From the NCBI GenBank assembly GCA_964492545.1, contig CAZBKO010000030.1, forward strand, positions 1 through 21,996: 21,996 nucleotides of DNA. The letters are read 5' to 3'. The notes beneath the pieces were generated by a model, which was not told where the DNA came from, made no database searches, and saw nothing but the letters and a program-made list of their open reading frames with translations. The DNA is from RGIG1934 sp964492545. Its GTDB lineage: Bacteria; Bacillota; Clostridia; Lachnospirales; Lachnospiraceae. A program made the translations under genes and the position numbers. Shown here piece after piece: positions 15,556 to 21,996 of the stretch. Position 1 is the stretch's first letter; each line of letters begins with the position of its first letter.

Positions 15556-18500
15556 CCTTTATTACCGCGTAGTGTTTCATCTGTAAATACCTGATAATTA
15601 CCCTTGCTATTATTCTTGATATTATACAGCGCTATATCCGCCCTTTTCAGTGCTTCTTCCATAAACAGCTCACCATCATTAATATATTCTGACAGTCCAA
15701 TTGAACATGTAATCTCTTTCTCACTATCAATCACCAGCCCCTTTTTTAACTCACCGTGTATATTTTCTTTTAGTTTGGTGTTCATATTATATAGAATCTT
15801 TTTGGCAATATCTTTTCCATATGAAATATCTGCCTCTGGCACAATAATTACAAATTCATCTCCACCATATCTTACTGCATACCCCTTTGTCTGTGTTATC
15901 TTTAACAAAATATCTGCAAATTTCGTAAGTATTTTATCACCTACATGATGTCCAAAGGAATCGTTGTAATATTTAAAATTATCTATATCCATGTATAAAA
16001 CAATTCCCTGTTTCTTAGCTTTTTCATCGATTATTTGTCCAAAGCCGAACCTATTATACAAGCCTGTAAGCTTATCTGTTATGGCCGCTTTTTCGAGCTC
16101 TATATTCATTGAGCGTATCATACAGACATTCGAAATTCTCCTGATTGCTTCATCCAGCTGTTCAATGGCAAATCTCATCATGGTAAGATTTGCATTATTC
16201 AAAAAGACTTTGTTTCCAGTGAAATTTCTATGTATATTTACCACACCGAGAAACAGCTTCACAACTCTGTCATCTCTGACAACAGGGACGACTACCACCG
16301 TTACGACATCATTTGCGCCAAATTTTTGAATAATAGGCATATACTTGTTAAAGCTTTTATCAATTCTATTAGCAATGAATTCTTTCTTATACAATTCACA
16401 AAATTCAAATATATCATCCACATCTCTTTTATTGATGCTTGTGACTGCATATGAATAAATAATAGAAGGCTCGCATTGCTCCCTGTCCAGCAGAATAATC
16501 TGATCAAGGTTGAAGCTATTTTGAATCGCATTCATGCATCCGTCAATAACCTCGTCAACTTTGTCATATTCCCTAATTAATATATCCTGACATACAGAAA
16601 GAAAATTCACATCTCTTTCTCTGTCTTTTAGCTTATTATGGGTTCCAACAACCGCAGCCATATGTAGTATATCATCAAATGGTATTACCCTCTTCGCATA
16701 TCTATCATCCAGATGTATTGTTGTATCAAAGAGAAGTGCCTTAAGCTGGTCTACTTTGTACTGATATCCTGCCTTCATACAGAAATCTATTGCATCACTT
16801 ATAACCTTCTCTGCATCAGATATACGTCCACATTCCTTGTAAGCCTTACCTCTCATCAAAGCAAGTTCTGCATATAAATAAAATTTGGCACCTGGCAAAA
16901 TTTCCATAAAATGCTGAGCCTGATTGAATTCTTTTTCAGCTTCTTCCATGTTCTCCTCATATGCAAGTAATACCGCTTTTGTAAGATGATATAAAAACAA
17001 GTCCTCTTCCCACATTTTATAGCGTCTCTCGTCATTACTATTTATAATATGACTGAGTATTGATTCCATCTTATCAAGATAATAATAGCTGTTGTAATAC
17101 TGTCCGATTTTAAAATTTGCCATGGCTATAATTCCAAATAGTTTGGACGTATTACAAATTCTGATATTCTGTATTCCAATAAGCTTAAGTACCTTGATTA
17201 CATTTTCCATGCATACTATAGCTTCTTCGTTAATTCCAGCCACATAATAATTCAAAGACATATTATATAATACCTCAGCAACATCCTCTGCTTTTTCATT
17301 CTGAGCCAGTATTAAAATACTGTTTCTAAAATATCTGTCAGCTTCTGAATACTCCTCAAGAACAATAGAATTGTAACCCATTCCGCTATACATATGAGCA
17401 CGTCTCACCTGATTATACTTATCAGATATCCCTATTCTTTTCTCATACATAAGTCTTACATATCTGTGATATCCATATTCTGAGTACATAATAATATTCT
17501 TCATATACGCTGTAAGCAAAAGATTAGTATTTCCAATATCCTGCGCTATTTTTATACCTTTATTAAAATATACAGGCACTTTTCTTCCATTAGCTATATC
17601 ATCAATTGATTTCTTATCATTATCAAATCCAAATATATAAAGATATGCTAAAAGATTATTGTATTTAAATCTGATTGCATTATCTATCATGTTCTGCGAT
17701 ACCTTATATGAAAAATTACATTTAAATAAATCCTTAAAGCTGCCAAATCCTGATATACACTCAATTATATCGATTTTAAATACGAGGTCCTCTCTATGCA
17801 TTTCCTCCGCTAAGTCACGGCATCTGCTGCAAAACTTATATACCAGTTCTGATTCTACTAAAACAAGATGTGCCATCGCTGATAAATAATTGTATGTAAA
17901 CAAATGGCATTTATCCTGACTGTCATTTATCCAAGGTACCATATTTTCACATACATATAATGCCTGATTTAGGTTGTTCATACCCAGATTGACAAGAACA
18001 TACAGTGCTGAAATATTCATACGATTATTCATGGTGACACTAACATTCTCATGCTCAAATTTTTCATATATTATATCCAGGTAGTATTTTGCATCCTGAA
18101 AGCTAATAACGTAGTACATATTATTGAGGTATTCAACATATTTACCAATGTCCCCACTAACGAATTCAAAGTTATCCTCCAAATCAACACTTTGCTTGGA
18201 TTCAATCTTTCCCCACTCTAATATCATATTATTATTATCGGCATAATTAATAAGCTTGTCCCACTGTGGCTTAATATAGTCCTTTACAAAGAAAATATCA
18301 TTGTATGTAATAATGAAATGTATATTATTTTCCTTAGAGAAAGTGTAATTCAAAAACTCAATGCATGAATACGATGCCATATGAAGCTTAGAAATTACCA
18401 TAACAACATTATGTTCCATAGCAACATATTCAAAAATTGAATATATTGATTTCAACATCATCTTATGTTCAAATTCATATTCTTCAACAAGTATATCCTC

Positions 18501-18842
18501 ACCTCTCCTGCAAATTCCTGTTCTTATATATTCACACAGTGTATCCCTATGCAGGTAATATACATCACACTTACCTATAAATTCTTCTATTGAATATTTG
18601 TCCTCATAAAATGTTCTATATAATGTATTTATCCACGACAAAAATGGCTCAAATGCACTTTTCATTTCACATATCTTAAAATCATGATACATGAAGCAAT
18701 GCGCATCTGAACAATTTACATTATCTATAATCTGTTCTAACGTTATGTCCAAAGTATTATAGTGTTTTATGAATATAGCTTTTCTCGTCATATGTTCAAC
18801 ATATGAGCCCACTACATTCTGAACATATTCATTATACTCCAT
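15546..18842 (-). CDS. Diguanylate cyclase: degenerate STAND/AAA-like domain, TPR-like repeats, GAF-like domain and GGDEF
   Basis: This is a 1098-aa protein predicted to make c-di-GMP from two GTP. The C-terminal GGDEF domain (about 920-1090) is complete: TDKLTGLYNRFGF, YMDIDNFKYYNDSFGHHVGD and an intact GGDEF (993-997). The R-x-x-D inhibitory I-site is absent (Q984 and G987 in its place). A GAF-like sensor segment (about 727-905) precedes it. Before that is a long helical, TPR-like region (about 230-700), with phrases such as YNSIVLEEYSEADRYFRNSI. The first ~220 residues resemble a MalT-type STAND ATPase. However, no P-loop is seen, and the Walker B line reads VVMVISKLHMAS (146-157) where relatives have VIDDLHWAD. 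It therefore looks non-catalytic. No signal peptide or membrane segment is seen, so it is cytosolic. The start is ATG at 18842 with GAGG 6 nt upstream. It diverges from the amylase gene and lies upstream of the secreted protein. Confidence 0.88.
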   Translation of the reverse strand: MEYNEYVQNVVGSYVEHMTRKAIFIKHYNTLDITLEQIIDNVNCSDAHCFMYHDFKICEMKSAFEPFLSWINTLYRTFYEDKYSIEEFIGKCDVYYLHRDTLCEYIRTGICRRGEDILVEEYEFEHKMMLKSIYSIFEYVAMEHNVVMVISKLHMASYSCIEFLNYTFSKENNIHFIITYNDIFFVKDYIKPQWDKLINYADNNNMILEWGKIESKQSVDLEDNFEFVSGDIGKYVEYLNNMYYVISFQDAKYYLDIIYEKFEHENVSVTMNNRMNISALYVLVNLGMNNLNQALYVCENMVPWINDSQDKCHLFTYNYLSAMAHLVLVESELVYKFCSRCRDLAEEMHREDLVFKIDIIECISGFGSFKDLFKCNFSYKVSQNMIDNAIRFKYNNLLAYLYIFGFDNDKKSIDDIANGRKVPVYFNKGIKIAQDIGNTNLLLTAYMKNIIMYSEYGYHRYVRLMYEKRIGISDKYNQVRRAHMYSGMGYNSIVLEEYSEADRYFRNSILILAQNEKAEDVAEVLYNMSLNYYVAGINEEAIVCMENVIKVLKLIGIQNIRICNTSKLFGIIAMANFKIGQYYNSYYYLDKMESILSHIINSNDERRYKMWEEDLFLYHLTKAVLLAYEENMEEAEKEFNQAQHFMEILPGAKFYLYAELALMRGKAYKECGRISDAEKVISDAIDFCMKAGYQYKVDQLKALLFDTTIHLDDRYAKRVIPFDDILHMAAVVGTHNKLKDRERDVNFLSVCQDILIREYDKVDEVIDGCMNAIQNSFNLDQIILLDREQCEPSIIYSYAVTSINKRDVDDIFEFCELYKKEFIANRIDKSFNKYMPIIQKFGANDVVTVVVVPVVRDDRVVKLFLGVVNIHRNFTGNKVFLNNANLTMMRFAIEQLDEAIRRISNVCMIRSMNIELEKAAITDKLTGLYNRFGFGQIIDEKAKKQGIVLYMDIDNFKYYNDSFGHHVGDKILTKFADILLKITQTKGYAVRYGGDEFVIIVPEADISYGKDIAKKILYNMNTKLKENIHGELKKGLVIDSEKEITCSIGLSEYINDGELFMEEALKRADIALYNIKNNSKGNYQVFTDETLRGNKGWQ

Positions 18843-18872
18843 AATCTACCTCATTAAATTCTTATTTATCTT

Positions 18873-18901
18873 ATTTTATCACAAAGGATTACGCTTTCCA
18901 A
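18873..18901 (-). promoter_or_regulatory. Candidate promoter of the diguanylate cyclase gene
   Basis: On the minus strand TTGGAA (rc of 18896-18901) is followed after 17 nt by TAAAAT (rc of 18873-18878), preceded by TGA, which makes an extended -10. It lies about 30 nt before the start codon and back-to-back with the amylase promoter, 14 nt apart. Confidence 0.6.
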
Positions 18902-18915
18902 TGTTTTTTACCATA

Positions 18916-18944
18916 TTGCCCTATCCGTTTATTTATATTATAAT
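18916..18944 (+). promoter_or_regulatory. Candidate promoter of the GH13 lipoprotein gene
   Basis: TTGCCC (18916-18921, 4/6) and a perfect TATAAT (18939-18944) are separated by 17 nt. Transcription would begin near 18951, which rules out an upstream in-frame TTG at 18947 as the translation start. Confidence 0.65.
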
Positions 18945-18982
18945 CATTGTACATAATAGTTCAAGAAAGGTGGAATAAATTT

Positions 18983-20410
18983 TTGAAAAAAAATATCAAA
19001 AAATGTTGCGCACTGTCACTTTCAATGATAATGATTTTATCAATGGCAGCGTGTTCTGGAAAAGATACCAGCAATAAGACCACAACCGAAGCTACTACTG
19101 CCTCTTCATCCGAAGTTGATGAAAAAGATGTACGCCATACAGCACAGTGGGCAGATGAAGCCATTATTTATGAGGTTAATGTAAGACAATACACTAAGGA
19201 AGGAACTTTTGAAGCTTTTAGCACCAACCTGCAGCGCCTCAAGGATATGGGAGTTAATACTCTATGGTTTATGCCGATTTACAGCATTTCCCAGCTTAAT
19301 AAGAAAGGAAGCTTAGGTTCCTATTATTCTATTCAGGATTACACCTCTATAAATAGTGAGTTTGGCAATATGGAGGATTTCAAGAAGCTTGTGGATGAAG
19401 CTCATAACATGGGATTTACTGTCATACTAGACTGGGTTGCTAATCACACCGGATGGGACCACTCATGGATAACAGAGCACCCTGAATACTACGTAAAGGA
19501 TGCCAGTGGAAATATCATTTCTCCTATCGGTCAGGGTTGGGATGATGTGGCACAGCTTGACTATTCAAAGACAGAAGTTCGTAAGGCTATGATTGATGCC
19601 ATGAAATATTGGATAACAGAAGCTGATATTGATGGTTTCAGATGTGACTTTACTCAAGGTGTTCCCGTTGATTTTTGGAATGAGGCAAGAACTGAGCTGG
19701 ATACTCTAAAAGATATCTATATGCTGGCTGAAGATGGAACTCAAAGTAATTCATACCTGATAAGTGCTTTTGATAGTGACTATAATTTTGGATTATATGA
19801 TACTTTTGTTTCCGTCGCAAAAGGTGGTAAGCATGCAAAGGATCTACAATACAAAATATCACAAAAGCTTCCAGATGGTGCTTTTACAATGAATTTCATT
19901 GAAAACCATGATAAGAACTCTTCTGATGGCTCTTTGGAGGAAAGATTTGGTAAAGATTCCATAGGTGCACTTACTACTCTTATATTTACCTTAAAAGGTG
20001 CTCCACTCATATATTCAGGACAGGAAGAGGGTATCACAAAGACCCTTGAATTCTTTGAAAAGGATCAAATTCCTTTCAGTACTTATGAATATGCTCCTTT
20101 ACTTACAACACTGGCTGATATTAAGAGCTCCAATGATGTTTTGAATAACAATACTGGTGCCGATGTTGAGATTATTGACAATGGAAATGATGATATTCTC
20201 GTTTTTTCAAGAGCAAATGATTCATCTGACATTACAGTGATTATTAATCTTTCCGATGATAAACAGAGCCTTAATTTAAAAGATATTAAGGGTGATATTC
20301 TTCTTCATGGTAATAGTGAGAATAACATGATTGATGATGGTTCTTCTATTGATACAAATGATATTAATGAATTAAATTCTTGGGAATATTACGTTATTAA
20401 AGTCAAATAG
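18983..20410 (+). CDS. GH13 alpha-amylase family glycoside hydrolase, predicted lipoprotein
   Basis: This is a 475-aa exported enzyme acting on alpha-glucans such as starch or maltooligosaccharides. The N-terminus (MKKNIKKCC, hydrophobic core, MAAC) is a lipoprotein signal with the lipidated cysteine at C24, so it should sit on the outer face of the membrane. A Ser/Thr/Glu-rich linker follows (about 25-50). The GH13 barrel keeps all four signature regions: DWVANHTG (D150, N154, H155), GFRCDFTQG (nucleophile D222), MLAEDG (acid/base E250) and FIENHDKN (H309, D310). A beta-sandwich-like C-terminal domain ends the protein. The start is TTG at 18983, chosen because AAAGGTGG lies 9 nt upstream and the signal peptide then begins correctly. 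No ATG fits. It is transcribed alone and ends at the tsf-side terminator. The exact substrate cannot be read from sequence, and no transporter is adjacent. Confidence 0.9.
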   Translation: MKKNIKKCCALSLSMIMILSMAACSGKDTSNKTTTEATTASSSEVDEKDVRHTAQWADEAIIYEVNVRQYTKEGTFEAFSTNLQRLKDMGVNTLWFMPIYSISQLNKKGSLGSYYSIQDYTSINSEFGNMEDFKKLVDEAHNMGFTVILDWVANHTGWDHSWITEHPEYYVKDASGNIISPIGQGWDDVAQLDYSKTEVRKAMIDAMKYWITEADIDGFRCDFTQGVPVDFWNEARTELDTLKDIYMLAEDGTQSNSYLISAFDSDYNFGLYDTFVSVAKGGKHAKDLQYKISQKLPDGAFTMNFIENHDKNSSDGSLEERFGKDSIGALTTLIFTLKGAPLIYSGQEEGITKTLEFFEKDQIPFSTYEYAPLLTTLADIKSSNDVLNNNTGADVEIIDNGNDDILVFSRANDSSDITVIINLSDDKQSLNLKDIKGDILLHGNSENNMIDDGSSIDTNDINELNSWEYYVIKVK

Positions 20411-20465
20411 TTGTATCCACACTGAGTGTTTTTGATTTATAAAAACTTGATTTTTTACAAAAATA

Positions 20466-20514
20466 AAGGTCATATAGTTACTAAATCGTAACTATATGAC
20501 CTTATTATTATTTT
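20466..20514. terminator. Strong bidirectional terminator between the amylase gene and tsf
   Basis: A perfect 16-bp stem (arms 20466-20481 and 20488-20503, core GGTCATATAGTTAC) has a 6-nt loop. On the plus strand ATTATTATTTT follows; on the minus strand TATTTTTGT follows. It starts on the minus strand about 13 nt after the tsf stop, so it closes rpsB-tsf, and it also ends the amylase gene from the other side. A weaker 4-bp ACAC/GTGT hairpin with five T lies at 20419-20433. Confidence 0.88.
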
Positions 20515-20516
20515 AA

Positions 20517-21449
20517 CTATTTTGCCATCTGAGCTGCAACTTCAGCTGCGAAATCTTCGCTCTTCTTCTCAAGACCTTCACCTGTTTCGTAACGTACAAA
20601 ACCTTTGATCTTTAAGTCAGAACCTGTTGCCTTAGCAACTTCTTCAACATATTTAGCAACTGACTGCTTACCATCCTCAGCCTTAACATAAGTCTGATCT
20701 AATAAACAGATTTCCTGCATTTCCTTGTTGATACGTCCTTTAATCATTCCCTTAATTACATTCTCAGGTTTCTGAGATTCTTTAGGGTCATTCTTAATCT
20801 GAGCTAAAAGAATTTCTTCTTCATGTGCTATAAATTCAGCACTTACTTCGTCTCTAGTTGTATACTTAGGATTAAGAGCTGCTATCTGCATAGCAAGATT
20901 CTTAAGGCAATCCTTTACTTCATCATTAACAACACTAGCTGTTGCTTCGATTAATACACCAATTCTTCCGCCAGCATGAATATATGGAACAACGATTCCA
21001 TCAGAATTCATCTTAACAAATCTTCTGATTGACATATTCTCACCGATTGTTGCTATCTGACTGATTAACTCTTCTTTAACTGTCTTAGAAGCATCAAGAA
21101 TCCATTTTTCTTCTGATAATTCCTCAACGCTTGCTGCATTAGAAGCTAAAATCTGCTCTGCAACATTAGCTACAAATGTTCTGAACTTATCATTCTTAGC
21201 AACAAAGTCAGTTTCGCTGTTAACTTCAACGATAGCTGCTGTATTGTCATTCTTAACTACTGCTAATACTGTTCCTTCAGCTGCGATTCTTCCTGCTTTC
21301 TTAACTGCAGTAGCTTCGCCCTTTTCTCTTAATACTTCTATTGCTTTATCGTAATCACCTTCTGTTTCGACTAATGCCTTTTTACAAGCCATTACTCCTG
21401 CTCCGGTCATTTCTCTAAGCTGTTTTACCATAGCTGCTGTGATTTCCAT
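20517..21449 (-). CDS. tsf: Translation elongation factor Ts
   Basis: EF-Ts is the nucleotide exchange factor that recharges EF-Tu with GTP. The N-terminal UBA-like domain contains MTGAGVMACKKAL (residues 14-26), and the exchange motif TDFVAKND is at 80-87, carrying the Asp-Phe pair that disturbs the EF-Tu magnesium site. Length is 310 aa, normal. The start is ATG at 21449, with AGGAGG 9 nt upstream. It follows rpsB by 29 nt in the standard order and is cut off downstream by a strong terminator, so it is not co-transcribed with pyrH here. Confidence 0.97.
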   Translation of the reverse strand: MEITAAMVKQLREMTGAGVMACKKALVETEGDYDKAIEVLREKGEATAVKKAGRIAAEGTVLAVVKNDNTAAIVEVNSETDFVAKNDKFRTFVANVAEQILASNAASVEELSEEKWILDASKTVKEELISQIATIGENMSIRRFVKMNSDGIVVPYIHAGGRIGVLIEATASVVNDEVKDCLKNLAMQIAALNPKYTTRDEVSAEFIAHEEEILLAQIKNDPKESQKPENVIKGMIKGRINKEMQEICLLDQTYVKAEDGKQSVAKYVEEVAKATGSDLKIKGFVRYETGEGLEKKSEDFAAEVAAQMAK

Positions 21450-21478
21450 CGCACTATTCCTCCTATTATTTCAAATAA

Positions 21479-21996
21479 TTATTCTGCGTCTGCTTCTACT
21501 TCTGTTTCAGCAACTGCTTCTTCACCCTGGTTAGCTTCGATAACAGCATCTGCCATCTTAGCAACGATAAGTTTTACAGCTCTGATTGCATCATCATTAC
21601 CTGGGATAACATAATCAAGTTCTTCTGGATCACAGTTAGTATCTGCAATACCGATAAGTGGAATACCAAGTGTATGTGCTTCCTGTACGCAGATTCTTTC
21701 CTTCTTAGGATCTACTACAAATATAGCATCTGGGATATTCTTCATGTCCTTGATACCGCCAAGGTTCTTCTCAAGCTTATCCCATTCTTTCTTAATATTG
21801 ATAACTTCTTTCTTAGGAAGAAAATCAAATGTTCCGTCTTCTGACATTGTCTCAATTGCTTTTAATCTTGCAATTCTGCTCTGGATTGTCTTGAAATTAG
21901 TAAGCATTCCGCCTAACCATCTTTCATTTACAAAGTACATTCCACATCTTAAAGCTTCTGTCTTAATAGCATCCTGTGCCTGTTTCTTAGTACCAA
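21479..21996 (-). CDS. rpsB: 30S ribosomal protein S2, C-terminal part (gene runs off the right edge)
   Basis: This is the last ~172 residues of S2, a small-subunit head protein. The reading frame stays open to the window edge and includes GTKKQAQDAIKTEALRCG before the conserved YFVNERWLGGMLTNFKTIQ. The ATG at 21940 is therefore internal and not the start. FVVDPKKERICVQEA and PLIGIADTNCDP are family hallmarks. The C-terminus ends in an acidic tail (EEAVAETEVEADAE). The 5' end and promoter lie outside the window. Confidence 0.97.
   Translation of the reverse strand, partial: GTKKQAQDAIKTEALRCGMYFVNERWLGGMLTNFKTIQSRIARLKAIETMSEDGTFDFLPKKEVINIKKEWDKLEKNLGGIKDMKNIPDAIFVVDPKKERICVQEAHTLGIPLIGIADTNCDPEELDYVIPGNDDAIRAVKLIVAKMADAVIEANQGEEAVAETEVEADAE

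Noticed and set aside
18947..18982. Amylase start at TTG 18947
   Set aside because: It lies upstream of the predicted transcription start (near 18951), has no ribosome binding site, and would place charged and bulky residues before the signal peptide.
21479..21940. rpsB beginning at the ATG at 21940
   Set aside because: The frame stays open to the window edge and encodes conserved S2 sequence upstream of that ATG, so it is an internal methionine.
1..21996. Mobile elements, CRISPR arrays, tRNA or rRNA genes
   Set aside because: No transposase, integrase, terminal repeat pair, spaced direct repeats or structural RNA signature was seen on either strand.

Overview
The window looks like chromosome from a low-GC Gram-positive anaerobe of the class Clostridia, most likely a Lachnospiraceae-type gut or rumen bacterium. 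The basis is the AT-rich sequence, a Gram-positive PolC replicase, AGGAGG-type ribosome binding sites, MEP-pathway isoprenoid genes, a motility-type CheX protein, a cell-surface transglutaminase-like protein with a C-terminal FN3-like domain, and the gene order uppS-cdsA-dxr-rseP-ispG-polC. The genus cannot be fixed from the sequence. I saw no mobile element, CRISPR array, tRNA or rRNA.

Layout, left to right. A lone + strand cheX (135-611) ends in a 14-bp bidirectional terminator (625-666). Everything from 665 to 18842 is on the minus strand and is read right to left. In transcription order it is: a 1098-aa diguanylate cyclase with a degenerate STAND ATPase-like N-terminus; a secreted transglutaminase-like protein behind a structured ~100-nt leader; a bactofilin; pyrH; frr; a terminator-like hairpin; then uppS, cdsA, dxr, rseP, ispG, polC and a small nuclease-like gene. 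A + strand GH13 lipoprotein (18983-20410) diverges from the cyclase. It converges on tsf and a partial rpsB (minus strand, to the right edge) at a 16-bp bidirectional terminator.

How the genes work together. rpsB, tsf, pyrH and frr are a classic translation and nucleotide cluster. Here tsf and pyrH are about 8 kb apart, separated by an envelope and signalling block: amylase lipoprotein, c-di-GMP synthase, secreted protein and bactofilin. uppS and cdsA feed cell-wall lipid carrier and phospholipid synthesis. dxr and ispG make the isoprenoid precursors that UppS consumes. RseP is the intramembrane protease usually found beside them. PolC is the replicative polymerase.

The most interesting stretch is 13.4-19.0 kb. 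The diguanylate cyclase has an intact GGDEF motif, no I-site, and an ATPase-like domain that has lost both Walker motifs. It sits directly upstream of a leader RNA that can be drawn as a pseudoknot competing with a hairpin over the ribosome binding site of the secreted protein. The 3' part of this leader resembles c-di-GMP-I (GEMM) riboswitches, but the canonical 5' core is absent. This could be a local signal-and-effector pair. That is inference and needs covariation and binding data.

Several genes (frr, uppS, ispG, bactofilin, and partly polC) carry an in-frame start codon overlapping the Shine-Dalgarno sequence of a better start 9-15 nt downstream. I therefore moved several starts.
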